DNA of 64,000 nt from contig JAPVLO010000384.1 in assembly GCA_027257055.1 (NCBI GenBank), positions 1,116,001 to 1,180,000 on the forward strand, in the 5' to 3' direction. Shown here piece after piece: positions 44,789-55,560 of this stretch. The position numbers were made by a program, and so were the translations under genes. The DNA comes from Cephalopachus bancanus. Lineage: Eukaryota > Chordata > Mammalia > Primates > Tarsiidae. Positions within the stretch are counted from its first letter, which is position 1; each line of letters begins with the position of its first letter. Under the pieces are notes generated by a model, which made no database searches, was not told the DNA's origin, and worked only from the letters and a program-made list of their open reading frames with translations.

Positions 44789-44857
44789 GATATTTGCAAT
44801 TCACAAACTCAGACATTTGCAATCCACAAGCTCAGACATTTGCAATCCACAAACTCC
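44789..44857. repeat. Three 23-bp tandem repeats in LTR U3
   Basis: Units GATATTTGCAATTCACAAAC.., GACATTTGCAATCCACAAGC.. and GACATTTGCAATCCACAAAC.. occupy 44789-44811, 44812-44834 and 44835-44857. Their place upstream of the TATA element fits an enhancer repeat. Confidence 0.93.
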
Positions 44858-44982
44858 TTGACCAAAGGTTGTCAGATGATCACTTTTATGACTTTGGTCA
44901 GCCAAAGGGTGGTCTTTGACCTTCAACCTTGATAAGGAACCTAAAAGTTTACTAGAGATTATTATGCTAAAACACTAACTGA

Positions 44983-45219
44983 AAGATTGCCTGAGCCTGC
45001 GGGTTCGAAACCCGCCTGGGCAGTGAGACCTCATCTGTACTATAATAAATTAAAAAATCAGCCGGGTGTGGTAGCGCATGCCTGTAATTCCGGCTACTTG
45101 GAAGGCTGAGGTGGAAGGATTGCTAGAGCCCAGCAGGTCGAGGCTGCGGTGGCCGGGAGTGGCCACTGCACTCCAGTCTGGGCGACAAAGTAAGACTCCA
45201 ACTCGAAAAAAAAAAGGAA
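44983..45219 (+). mobile_element. 5'-truncated Alu (young local subtype)
   Basis: Begins at GATTGCCTGAGCCTGCGGG, missing about the first 50 bases. Perfect T-arm-like box GCGGGTTCGAAACCCGC, short GGGCAGTGAGACC arm, complete right arm and a pure A tail. Inserted in the LTR. Confidence 0.94.
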
Positions 45220-45478
45220 GGTTGAACTGTTCTAGTCTTGGCATCTGATGGAGATCTGATGGAGACTTGCCAAGGGGTGTTGGGATAGACTGTTGCTTGT
45301 CCTGTAGTAGAATGTCTGAATGCTTTCTAAATGGTTATGCTGAGGCAAAAAGGCTAAACTAAGAATAAACAAAGTTTCTTCTAGGTTTCTTTAGGTACCA
45401 CCTTTCATATAGCTGTTCAATTTGGTGTTCCTGTAGGGGGACTATTGTTGGAGGGTGTTATTCAGCTGTCATTTTCTG

Positions 45479-46019
45479 CTTTCGCCCTCAAGTCGCTTTC
45501 TTAATATTTGTATTTATCCCTACAATCAAGTTACTTTACATGTTATAGCACTTTCTAGTTCACAAAGCAGGTCCATGTATGTCATTATATTTGAACTTCA
45601 CATTTTCTCTGGGAGCAGAACAGCTCTTATTATCTTAATTTTGCAGATATACAAATTAAGCCTTAAAGTTTTTAGATCGGCTCAAGAGTAAGTCTTGGAC
45701 TATATCCGGGTCTTATAGACCAAGTCTAATGTTCTTTCTAATATATTGTTTTCGAAAAATTAGACTTTTTTGGGTACAAAGATACATCCAAAAGGTCACA
45801 CATTAAAGTTTGAGATGAAATGATTGATTCAGAGTGAGAGTCCTTCAGGCAGGATCCAGAGATAAGGTCTTCAAGAACAGCCTTGCAGGACCCCTCTGCC
45901 TTCACCGCGTGGCCTTTTTCCCTGCTAAAATCACTTCTGCAGCAACTGACAACACTTTAAAGAACAGAACCAGTGATCTTTGTCCTCTTATCTTCTTTTT
46001 TGCTGTTGTGGCTCATAAC
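45479..46019. other. Unassigned sequence
   Basis: No gene or repeat recognised. Confidence 0.4.
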
Positions 46020-46502
46020 ACTGACTTTGACATTTCAGCCATTTGTGGGTGTGTAGTTTGGTGGCATTCGTTGCATTTATACTGCTTGTTGTGCGATCCT
46101 CACCGTCTATCTTCAGAACTTTTTCATATTCTAAATGGAAACTCAGTACTCATGAATCTTTAAGTCCCCACTCCTTCCTCCCCCAGAACCCAGCAACTAC
46201 CAGTCTGCTTTCTGTCTCTGTGAACTTAGCTACTTCATGTACCACACACAAGTGGAGTAATACAATATTTGTTCTTTTGTATTTGGCTTATTTCAGTTAT
46301 TTCAAGGTTCATCAATGTAGTCACATGTGTCAACATTTCATTACTTTTTAAGGCCAAAGTATTTGTAACATACAGCTGTATTAAACATCACCCCAAAGCT
46401 GTGAAATAGTATCTCTTTGTGGTTTTGATTTGCATTTCCCTATAACTAGTGATAGTGATGTTGAACATCTTTTCATGTACTTATTGGCTATCATAGACCA
46501 AT
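46020..46502 (-). mobile_element. Old L1, antisense
   Basis: CAGTCTGCTTTCTGTCTCTG, TACTTCATGTACCACACAC, TTTGGCTTATTTCAG and TTTGTGGTTTTGATTTGCAT, AGTGATGTTGAACATCTTTT match the complement of L1M 3' UTR and ORF2 end. The Alu at 46503 interrupts it. Confidence 0.7.
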
Positions 46503-47563
46503 TTTTTCTGAGTTGGAGTCTCACACAGTCGTCTAAGCTGGAGTGCAGTGGCAGGCTCAGGCCACCCCAGTGTCAATCTGCTGGGCTCTGGCGATCCTTC
46601 TGCCTCAGCCTTCCAAGTAGCCAGAACTACAGGTGCACACTACCATGTCTGGCTAATTTTTTTTATTTATTGTAGAGACGAGATCTTGTCCAGTTGTTCA
46701 GGCTGGTCTTGAACCCACAGTCTCAGGCAATCCACTTGAGGAACCCAAGAGACTCAAAAAAGCTATACTTACTGTAAAAGAAGTGTTCACTGTATTTTAT
46801 TTATCCCTGCCTCACGTTCGCTATATTTTATGAATTCTTAGTATTTTAAATCCTACCTCAGACCCTGTAGAACTAGGCATATTCCTTTGCCTGGTAGTGA
46901 CTGTGATTGTAAAGTTATACAATGTTTTAAGCAGTGTGTGTACTTAGAACTCTTGTTAAGCTCTGTTCATCCCAACTGCCATGCTGACTTCTGCTTCTGC
47001 AACGGGATGTAAATGTTAAGCAAACAAGCACCTCCTGAACATTCGTTTGTTTAGATCAGCAGACTTGGTGGCACTAGCCACCCTCTCAGTGGGCTCTGCT
47101 GGGCTCTGCGTTGTTTCAAGCCTCCTGCCTGCTTGCTCAAGTTAATTTACACGCAGTACCTAGCTTATCTGACATTCCACTCTGCCCGTTTAGTCGTTTC
47201 CCGTCAATCACAGGTAGCTGAGCTAGAGCCTGCACAGACCAGAAAATAAACCTACCAATCCCAAGTGCCCCCATATCCATTAGGAGAAATTACCCAATCA
47301 TGTAAAAACAAGATTAAAGTTCTTTCCCCTCCCTCTGTAATTGTGCATAAAAACTGCTTGCTATACTGAATCGGGGCTCTCGTCCCTGAAGTCACTGTGT
47401 CGGCTTCAAATGTGAGCCCAGACTCGAGCCTGAATAAAAACCCTCGTGTGTTTGCATCGGAGCTGGTTCTTTGTGGTCTCTCAGATTTAAAATCTTGGGT
47501 TTAACACACTCACCTCGGCCTCCCAAACTGCTAGGATTACAGGCTGAGCCACTGAGCCTGGCC
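46503..47563 (-). mobile_element. Alu split by a solo LTR
   Basis: The antisense Alu reads TTTTCTGAGTTGGAGTCTC to CTCAGGCAATCCACT (46736), then is broken by 770 bp of LTR and resumes CACTCACCTCGGCCTCCC (47507) to GAGCCTGGCC (47563). Removing the LTR and one CACT gives an unbroken Alu. Confidence 0.96.
46737..47506 (+). mobile_element. Solo LTR of a gammaretrovirus-like ERV
   Basis: 770 bp with a 4-bp target duplication CACT (46733-46736, 47507-47510), TG...CA ends and terminal inverted repeats sharing AACCCAAGA. A TATA-like CATAAAAA lies at 47345-47352, AATAAA near 47432, and a TTTGCATCGGA ... GTGGTCTCTC U5 that resembles gammaretroviral U5. No internal region; the provirus has recombined to one LTR. 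Clearly younger than the Alu it sits in. Confidence 0.93.
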
Positions 47564-49970
47564 CAGGGGCCTATTTTTAAAAGAATGCCAAGAATCAGAG
47601 TTTTTCTGATTCTGATCTTTCCAAGTTCAGTCTTTTCCATTTATTCTTGTCTTTCTTGAGAAAACTTCAGTATCCCTTCCTTCCTATTTGTGCTTAAGTG
47701 AACTCAGCTTGATTTCTGTTGCTTGTAACCAATGCTTCTAATTTAGCATTCAACAGGTAACTATATTTCTTGTTACCGCCACTGACTTTGCAATTAATTG
47801 CAGCATTTTTTTTTGGTTCACCCTGCAATCTTTGTACAATATTTATGCTACTTTCCTACAATTTTCTGCTTATTTATAAAAAGGGAAAATTATTAAGAAT
47901 GGCAAAAAAAAAAATCCTCAACGTGTCCTTTTTTAGCTTAGTGTAGTAAATACAGGAAGAACACATTTAGAGTGTACTTTCTTCTCCGTGTAAGTCTCAA
48001 AGATACGTGTTTGTTACTGTCCCTTATGCTTGTGTGCCTTCTTCTGCAGGGTGTCAGGGTGACAATAGGGCCCGATGCTGTAGCAGTCTGTGAAGCGAGC
48101 CTTGTAAGATAGAGGAACAGCAACTTGGGGGTGGAGGGTGGAGTGTCAGGGTGGGAAGGTGCAGAGCAAGAGGTGGGGGTGGGGACAAAGTTTGCTAGGG
48201 TCGATTTCCACATTTTTAGCAATGCCAATCCCTGGCATTTCTGTTTTAGAATCTTGTAACGTGGATGAGAAGTAGATGATGTCTCTTTATATAGCATTTA
48301 ATTGTCCTGGAATTTAGTAAGAATTCAGTAAATGTGAGCTATCTCTCTTCTTAAAAAGGAATATTTTTTATATAACAATTTAAAAAATCCTTCTTAGTGT
48401 AACTTGCTCCTAGCTGGCATTTAGAGAGCTTGGGGTATGGACTCTTTATCTCTTTTCAAATTAGTGTCTTGCATTTAATGAAACAAGATGACTTTCTTAT
48501 TGTACAGACATTAAGTTTAAACAAATGTCACCATGGGAAAGGGGCATGACCATGCCATCATTTAAATGTGGACTCAGGGTAAGATCAGTGCCTTGATTTT
48601 TTATAATCATTAGAAGGGTCACATAAAATGCCACTTTTAAAGCATTCATTCTACTGTCAGGACTTCTGAAACAATAAAAAGAGAAAAATGAAGTTACAGT
48701 GTATTTTACTGACACCTTAGAAGATTTGAATTAATGGTTTTCAAGGAGCTACAGAGTTTTACTAAGTAATAGTTCAGCTCAAATTAAAATGGAAATTGCC
48801 GTAATATTTTTTCTCTGGAGAAAGAACTCCTTTGTCTGATCTGTCACTGTATCATCATTTATTCTTCCGCTATTAAAGTGATCATTCAACCATATTTTCT
48901 TCTATTAGGGTTAATTACAAGCTTAAAGACTTGCCATAAACTCTTGCCCCAATGTCATGGCTGTATCCTTGAATATATTGCCAGGATTATAACAAAGCAG
49001 GATCTTGGAGCCCTATCTATCTCATCTTTCCTAGTTTTGGAAGAAAAGTGAGTTGAAGTGACTGCATAATCTACCAGCAGCAAGAAATCTCCATATTTGG
49101 ACTTTTTTTTTTAGAGTTGTGTCTTCTTTCTGTAAAGAATTTTGCAATGTGTTTTGCCAGAACCATCCATAAAGATCTGGAAAAATCACGGGGCTGCCTT
49201 CAGTCAGTGGAAAGGACAGAGCTCAAGCTTAATATCATGCAGTACTTACATCCTCTGTCCGACATGATTACAGTTTCTGTTGATAACCATTCAATTTCTT
49301 AAACCGCAGACACTTTTTGCAATCTCTCTGTCTGAAAAATGTTTGTGTTCTCTATTCCTTTAACACAGAGGTCAGACTTCATGAGCAGACAAAGATTCTT
49401 CAAGGCTTCGATGTCCTCCTTCCCCCTGCCCCCAAATATATCAAAATGTTCAGTTTATGGTCATTAGACTGCCACCAGCCAACCTCCATGCAATTGCATC
49501 TGAACTGTAATTCAATTCCAGTTAATGCTTTGAGAATTTGATGTGGTGTTTTCATTTGCTTCTCTGGTAGATGGATATGGTCTTTTCTCGTCTGCAAGGT
49601 GTAGTCTTCTCAGCTGTAAGGAGGTTCCTGTGGATATCTTGATATTTTAAAATTAGAGACATGACTTCATGTAGAATTCAAAACAGACTTTGTCTCTACT
49701 GGAAGGAAATGTTTACTGGAAATCAACAGTAAAAATAACAGGATCTTAAAGATATAGAATGCTTAAAAGTATTAAGTCTAATATTGTTTGAGAGAAGCAA
49801 TCACAACGTGAAAACAGCACCATTTTGCTTCAAGTTTTGCTTCCATGAGAGGCTGAAATCTTCACAACGTAAAGATCTGACACATGGTCATACCAGCTTC
49901 ATCACTCCTTAACATTTTATCTTACCTGAGACCTGTAAAAATTCCCAGGCCATGCCTAGGGCTCATTCAT
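47564..49970. other. Unassigned sequence
   Basis: About 2.4 kb in which I recognise no gene, RNA or repeat family. Open frames of up to 119 codons (47938-48297, minus) have no known domain. Confidence 0.4.
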
Positions 49971-50038
49971 TTATGTTCCTCCAGTATGCTCTGTGGTGCC
50001 TGATCCCTAGGGAGCTCAATAAGTCATGGTTGAATGGA
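49971..50038 (+). repeat. L2 3' terminal scrap
   Basis: TCTGTGGTGCCTGATCCCTA, GGGAGCTCAATAAGTCATGG and TTGAATGGA match the L2 3' end (..gcctggcacatagtaggtgctcaataaatgttgaatga). Confidence 0.5.
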
Positions 50039-50284
50039 AGAGGAGTCTTCCCTTATTTATGCTTCTCTGTAGCTTGAACTCCTTTTGACAGACCTGATGA
50101 CATCTGGCAGTTTATTGTGTTTTTGCTGGCACATGAGGCTGTGGGATCCACACCTGAGAGGAACAAGAAGATTCCACTCCTTGAGCAAAAGATGCCACTT
50201 GAAAAAAACAATTGTTAGTGGTTTTGTCTTCCTTAGGGTCTTTGGGAAGCTCCCAGGTTCTAGGAACATGTGTGCTTACACATA

Positions 50285-50640
50285 TCTTCCTGTCTACTTA
50301 GCCTCCCCACTGTATGTCCCATGGATTCCTATATAACTCATGTGTCTCAAGCTGAACTTTTCTTCTTTAAACCTATCCTATCTTGCCTTTTCCCATTAAT
50401 ATCATCATACCTCTTCCGATTTCTTTATCCAGTCATTGTGATTGATTCCACTCTCTACTGCGTCTGATGGCATAACTTCTGATCCAATGCCTGGTACTGC
50501 CAATCCTACCTTCCCAGCATCATTGAAACCTGTCTTCAGTGTACCTTGCTTCATGAGGTCATCTCTTCTGCTCTTTCTTCTTTCTACCTCTACTCCCTCA
50601 CTTTTAAAACAAGATTCATCTAGTTAAATCAGATTTGTCA
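50285..50640 (+). repeat. Probable L2 fragment
   Basis: ATGTGTCTCAAGCTGAACTT, CCTCTTCCGATTTCTTTATC, TGGTACTGCCAATCCTACC and GAGGTCATCTCTTCTGC follow an L2 ORF order. It is quite diverged. Confidence 0.5.
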
Positions 50641-50739
50641 ATCACGTTGCCCAGCCATCTACCTCTCTATCCTAAAGACCCTAACTACTTACAAAAGAAA
50701 GTAAGAGCATTTTGGGTATTGGTTTTAGAATTGCATCGT

Positions 50740-51190
50740 GCAAGCCACAACCTAGGGGACATTATGTTAAGTGAAATAAGTCATGCCCAGAAGGACGAAT
50801 ATCACATGACCTAACTTAAACGTGAAATACAGGAAAGTCAAACTCATAGAAGTAGAAAGTAGAAGGATGGTGACCAGGATCTGGAGTAGGGTGGGGAATG
50901 TGGGGTTGGTGTTCAATGGGTAGAGAGTTTCAGTTAGAGAAAAGGAAGACATTCTGGGGATTTGTTGTATGACATGGTGACCACAGTGAGTAAAATGTAT
51001 TGCATATTTACAAATTAAAAGAGTAGATTTAAAATATTTTCACCACACACACACACACACAAAATAAATGTTAGGTGATTGATAGATTCACTCGCTTGAT
51101 TTGATCATCTATGATGAATGCATATATCAAATGTCACATTATACCCTATAAAATCATAATTTTTGTCAATTAAATAAATCATAAAAAGTT
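50740..51190 (+). mobile_element. Old L1 3' end
   Basis: ATTATGTTAAGTGAAATAAG, CCCAGAAGGACGAATATCAC, GTAGAAGGATGGTGACCAG, GTTGTATGACATGGTGACC and a late CA microsatellite (51043-51060), then TTCACTCGCTTGATTTGATC. L1M type. Confidence 0.82.
51043..51060 (+). repeat. (CA)n microsatellite
   Basis: About nine uninterrupted CA units within the old L1 3' end. Confidence 0.95.
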
Positions 51191-51504
51191 TATAGGAACC
51201 TGTTGAAAAAAGTAAAATTGAAGTAATAATTAAGCCAACAGATTCAAAATATCACTTCAACATGTCATCAATATAAAAATTATTAGGTATAATTTACATT
51301 TTTTTCCTACTAAATCTTCCAAATATATTTTTACCTATATTCCAAGTGCCCAATGGCCGCAGGTGGCTTATGGCCACTGTCTTAGGTAGTGCAGTTCTAG
51401 AACTTTCACTCTGACAAACTCAAGTTTTCTTACCTCTGTATGTACTCCATGTACCCATCAAGTTTAACTCTATTTTCATGTTAGTGTCACCCACGTTGTC
51501 TTGC

Positions 51505-52035
51505 TGTTATGGTCTGAGTAATACTTGGCTGCTCCCCTTGATACCAATCAATCCAAGAGGCAGGGAACTGGTAGAAAGAAGTTTATTTCTGAGTTCGAAT
51601 CCAGGGAACAGAGCCAGACTCGAGGTCTTTCTAAAATGATTCTGCTCACCCTCTAGGCTTTTACAGTTCACTTTTATAGTCCAGAGTTGTCGGTACTTAC
51701 ACATTAGCCATGTGACCAGCAGAGCATTGCATAGAACATGAGTTTTAGCCGCATTTATCAAAAGTGACATTTTTGTGTCCAGACTTCCTGGTGCCAGGTA
51801 TCAGAGGCATCTCATTGCTTTTATCAGTAGGGCCCGGCAGAAATGGCAATCAAGCTTGCCATAGAGTAAAGGACCTAAGACATCAAGAATTATGCAAAAT
51901 TATACAAATTGCAAAGCTTACGATTACATTGATACAAAAGTTATGTAATTCACAAGACTCACGATTCCATTGATGCTGCATCATTCAAACTTATAACCGC
52001 TCAGAAAAAGGGAGTAAAAGGAGATTTGCATCTTT
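51505..52035 (-). mobile_element. ERV LTR, antisense, right edge uncertain
   Basis: In sense (minus) order: U3 with two 40-bp tandem units (51894-51973), a CTATAAAAG TATA box near 51670, AATAAA near 51582 about 90 bp downstream, and a U5 ending GACCATAACA (TGTTATGGTC at 51505). The U3 edge is not resolved. No internal retroviral sequence. The U3 repeats share the TTGCAATT/GTGAATT theme with the LTR at 44.8 kb. Confidence 0.7.
51894..51973. repeat. Two 40-bp tandem units in LTR U3
   Basis: GCAAAATTATACAAATTGCA.. CGATTACATTGAT is followed by ACAAAAGTTATGTAATTCAC.. CGATTCCATTGAT. Each ends in the shared ACGATT-CATTGAT block. Confidence 0.85.
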
Positions 52036-52239
52036 CAGTTGATGGGGTGTAGACTACAAAGCAGTCAAGGATTCTCTGAAGCTATTTATTGGGAATGCAT
52101 AGGAGATAAGGAGAAGCACATCTTTTGTTAGCTCTCAGGAATATTGTTCAGGAATGTACAGGAGGCTTGCGTCCTGGCCATGCCCTTCTTTAGGGACTGT
52201 GACAATATGGACAGGCATTAAAGAGTCTCTGTATCATTG

Positions 52240-52580
52240 CCACCATGTCTGTGTTCTGCTTTCTATCCACGGAATTCTGTTCTCCCTTCCACATTTCCAA
52301 GTCCTGCAAATGCTTTTGGACTTTTCTCAAATGCTACCTGACCTACAAGGTCTTATCTTCCCTACTGTGAAATAAACCTTCCCCTCTCTGACTTTCCTTG
52401 ACCTATTTTCTGCGATGTCATTCAACAATCTAACGTTTTCTACACATCGGCCATGTCTGCTTTATTAGGGCATATATTTCTTCGAAGCACGAACTGTGTT
52501 GACTTTATTGTGTCACACAGACACTTGGTCCAGTCTTGCTCATAACACCATTCAGTGAATGCTTAATGCACCCGAGTTAA
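52240..52580 (+). repeat. L2 3' end
   Basis: TTCCACATTTCCAAGTCCTG, CTTTTCTCAAATGCTACCTG, AATAAACCTTCCCCTCTCTG, then TCACACAGACACTTGG and ATTCAGTGAATGCTTAATG follow the L2 3' order. Confidence 0.6.
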
Positions 52581-53106
52581 AACCCACAGGAAGGCGATTT
52601 TATTAACTGAACTGAGGAATGACTGCAAATAGTCAAAAATGAAAAAAATCTTATACCTCGATGTATATTTAATTATTTTTGGATTTATGCAATATTTAAA
52701 ACAATGCTTTTAAGTCAGCAGAAAGTTTAACTTTATCGAAAACAACATACTCATAGAGCTTATGCAAATAATTTGTAAGGACATGTTTTCACTTACTTTT
52801 GTATGTTACTTTACAACCACCTTGATTAGCTATTTTTTGAAAGAAGACACTGCAGGAGGTGTTTTTTTTCCTTTTACTTGCTGAAAACCACAGGGAACAG
52901 AAAGAACCTCTCTGCTTCACCATTCCAGACCTCTCCTTGGGCCATAACATTATGCATTCATTTTGTCTGTTTTACATTCTTTTTACTTCAGGGTGGTTGA
53001 GTCAACAATCAACTGTCTCCAGGGATGCTTGATCTGGGTGAGGCTAATGTATGATTCTTTTACAGAGTGTCTCTTCTTCAATTTGCCTTGGACTTATTCC
53101 TGCCAT
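52581..53106. other. Unassigned sequence
   Basis: No gene or repeat recognised. Confidence 0.4.
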
Positions 53107-53571
53107 TGTAATGTGGCAGAGAGGGGGCTGGTAGCAGTTAAAAGTATTCCTTTTGAAAATCAATAAATCAATGGACAAGCTCTGAAAATCCACCAGACGA
53201 GTTTTGTTTGAGAAAAACCAAATAGTCAAGGGTTGAAGGCTTTCATGGAAATGCAAAAGGTTAAGTAATTCACAAACTTACCCAACTGCTCTTTTATCAG
53301 TTTACAGCCCCTCTCGCCCTGCATTTCCTAGAAACCATTTGTTCTTTGAAAATCTGATTTTGCTGAGTACAACCTTGTGAATTTCAAAGAAAATGTGTAA
53401 TCGCTCAACACGACTCCCCTCCCTTACCTAAACAAAGGTATAAGACCCCTCTCCTCTCTTTCTGGGGTGCTTGGCCTGGGAGCATTAGCCCACCGAGCCC
53501 GCCGATGTAAATAAAATTGCCAATTCCCATAATAAGCCTCAGTGTCACGGCCTCTCTGTCTTCCCACTACA
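53107..53571 (+). mobile_element. ERV LTR
   Basis: TGTAATGTGG and CCCACTACA form the inverted-repeat ends. A TATAAG lies at 53439-53444, then a CT-rich R start (CTCTCCTCTCTTTCTGGGG), AATAAA at 53509-53514 and a short U5. 465 bp. No target duplication could be confirmed and there is no internal sequence. Confidence 0.75.
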
Positions 53572-54239
53572 GTAAAGCATATTCTTCCAATAGAAAAAAG
53601 CCTAAAATCTTGATTGATGCACAGGAAGCATACCAAGTTTTCATATTCGAACCCAGATTCTTTCTTTTTCTTGAACATAACCGGATGAAAATTTCTCTTT
53701 GGTCACAGAGCTTAGCAAATGCTGCTAGTGTTTCATCCATCTCCCGTGGAATTCCCTTACTGTTGGCACCCATGCCAGTTTGCTTTCAATGTCCCGCACC
53801 TTTGCAAGGCAGGTGGGAAGTACCTGTGAATGAAAGTACTCCTGGGGACAGCCCCTAACCCATGACAGAAGGATGCAGGGCAAATACGCTCTAACTCCCT
53901 CAGTCTTTGGCTGGGAGATGTGGGTTTTACACCATCTCCCAGAGCTGCCCCCTTGCCCGTTTCAGTCACGCACTACACTTGCTGCCTCAATCATTCACTT
54001 TGTTTGCTTTCCATTTTTTCACCTGCCCCATCCATGTGGACATCCTTATGCTTCCTAGATCTAGATGCATTGGGTCTTTGACTCAGCATTCGTTTCCTGC
54101 TGGGTGTCACCAAACACTGAGCAAATCAGGATTTCAAGTCATTAGCATGGCTTCTGTTCCCCTTATTCTTTTCCCTTTCCTTCCTCTCTCTTTTCTCCCT
54201 CCCTTTCTCTTTCCTGTGACTTTATTTTCCTTGTCTTTC
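53572..54239. other. Unassigned sequence
   Basis: Nothing recognised. The 113- and 124-codon frames (53517-53858, 53907-54281) show no known domain; the first starts in the LTR. Confidence 0.4.
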
Positions 54240-54470
54240 CTTGTCCAATATTTGTGGAGTTTACTTTGTGCCAGACACTGAAACACAGAGAGGAAAGGAA
54301 GTATCCTCATCCTCAAGAATCTCAGTGTCTAGCCAGGGAGACAGAGCAGTAAAGACAACATGAAAATCCAGAGTGGTAAGTGTGCTAAGACAGAGAGAAA
54401 TACAAGGTGTTATCAGAGAGAGATACAGAGAAAAATACAGCACATCAGAAAAGGCTTTCCACTGGAGGGG
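54240..54470 (+). repeat. Ancient mammalian repeat, family not assigned
   Basis: TTTACTTTGTGCCAGACACT, TCCTCAAGAATCTCAGTGTC, AGCCAGGGAGACAGAGCAG and AAAGGCTTTCCACTGGAGGG parallel the starts at 20.97 and 29.8 kb. Confidence 0.5.
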
Positions 54471-54491
54471 ATGCATGGATTGTTTGCAAGT

Positions 54492-54950
54492 GGTTGTTCT
54501 CAAACTGTGGTCTCTACTTGCATAAGCATGCCCTAGGAACTTCTTAAAATGCATATTTTCAGAGCTAACCTAGACCTACTGAATCAGAAACTCTGGGGTG
54601 GGACACAGCAATCTGTATTTTTTTTTTTGAGTTGGTGTCTCACTCTGTCGCCCAGAATGGAGGGCAGTGGCCGCTCCCGGCCACCGCAGCCTCGACTTGC
54701 TGGGCTCCGGCGATCCTTCCGCCTCAGCCTTCCGAATAGCCGGAATTACAGGCATGCGCTACCATGCCCGGCTGATTTTTTGATTTAGTGTAGAGATGAG
54801 GTCTCACTGCCCAGTTGTGTCTCGAACCCGCGGGCTCAGGCAATCCATTCACCTCAGCCTCCCAAAGGCGTGGGATTACAGGCTGAGCCACCGAGCCTGG
54901 CTCAATCTGTATTTTAACAAGCTCTCCAGGTGATTCTGGTGTACTCACCC
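54492..54950 (-). mobile_element. MER5A (hAT-Charlie) split by an Alu
   Basis: GTTGTTCTCAAACTGTGG, TGCATAAGCATGCCCTAGG, CTACTGAATCAGAAACTCTG, GGGTGGGACACAGCAATCTG then, after the Alu, ACAAGCTCTCCAGGTGATTC. These are MER5A blocks. The Alu lies at 54622-54902. Confidence 0.82.
54622..54902 (-). mobile_element. Alu (young local subtype)
   Basis: Antisense Alu with perfect 13-bp target duplications CAATCTGTATTTT at 54609-54621 and 54903-54915. It has the short left arm (CTCACTGCCCAG). Confidence 0.97.
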
Positions 54951-55263
54951 CACTTCAGCAGTGGCTTCCAGGATGACCTTCCAAATAAACATGTGCTATT
55001 GCCTCAAGAGTTAGCTTCTGGAGGTACCTAAATTAAAATAATTCCCTTGAAATACTGAAAGTTTTAATTACCTGGAGCCAGTTTGACTGATAGCAGGCCA
55101 GTTATATGCCAGGCTTTCTGCTGAATAATGTTGAATTATTATCCATCAAATATAGCATGAAATCTCTATCAGTTGTTTTGAACTTTAAAAAAAAATTTTT
55201 CATTTTAACTTCTAAAAAACATCTATTGTTGATTTTGATAATGCTAGCTTTTGTCTTTTTTTT

Positions 55264-55540
55264 GAGTTGGAATCTCACTCCTTTGCCCTGGCTGGAGTAC
55301 AGTGGCATGCTCAGGGCCACCCCAGCGTCGATCTGCTGGGCTCTGGAGATCCTTCTGCCTCAACTTCCCAAGTAACTGAACTATAGATGCACACTACCAT
55401 GCTTGGCTAATTTTTGATTTATTGTAGAGACAAAGTCTTGCCAAGTTACCCGGGCTGGTCTCGAACCCGTGGGCTCAGGCAATTCACTCGTCTTGGCCTC
55501 CCTAAGTTCTGGGATGACAGGCTGAGCCACCAAACCTGGC
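55264..55540 (-). mobile_element. Alu (older type)
   Basis: Antisense Alu with target duplications starting CTAGCTTTTGTCTTTTTTTT (55244) and CTAGTTTTTGTCTTTTTTTG (55541). It has the older left arm and scattered substitutions. Confidence 0.95.
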
Positions 55541-55560
55541 CTAGTTTTTGTCTTTTTTTG

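Larger units (their letters stand above)
44268..45405 (-). mobile_element. Solo ERV LTR, antisense, carrying an Alu
   Basis: Ends TGTTAGGTAC at 44268 and ACCACCTTTCA at 45405 give the TG...CA termini. It is flanked by GATAG (44263-44267) and TATAG (45406-45410), and the host repeat resumes exactly outside. In sense (minus) order: U3 with three 23-bp repeats (44789-44857), a TATA-like TTAAAAGG near 44540, R, AATAAA at 44366-44371, U5. Minus the Alu it is about 900 bp. No retroviral genes. Its R region matches the retroposed copy at 38537-38709. Confidence 0.82.
43690..45478 (+). repeat. Old interspersed repeat (L1-associated type) split by an LTR
   Basis: CATACAGGGTTGCCCTCCAA, GCTATTGAGACCAGTGCAGC, CTGCCTGAGGTTGGGGGAGG, CCAGGTGCTGTGATTGCTC, AGGTGCTTTTTTTGC (to 44267) and, after the LTR insertion, AATTTGGTGTTCCTGTAGGG, GGAGGGTGTTATTCAGCTG (to about 45478). 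I know this order from old L1-associated sequence in primates but cannot name the family safely. The 118-codon frame at 44029 lies in it and is not a gene. Confidence 0.55.

Noticed and set aside
44789..44857. 23-bp repeats as a satellite or protein-binding array of the host
   Set aside because: They sit in U3 of an LTR whose borders are supported, so they are better read as an LTR enhancer repeat.
44998..45018. tRNA gene suggested by the T-arm-like hairpin
   Set aside because: The hairpin is within an Alu. No acceptor, D or anticodon arms surround it.
53907..54281. 124-codon frame as a membrane protein gene
   Set aside because: The hydrophobic end comes from a CT-rich tract (repeats of TTTCC/CTCTC), not a recognisable domain.
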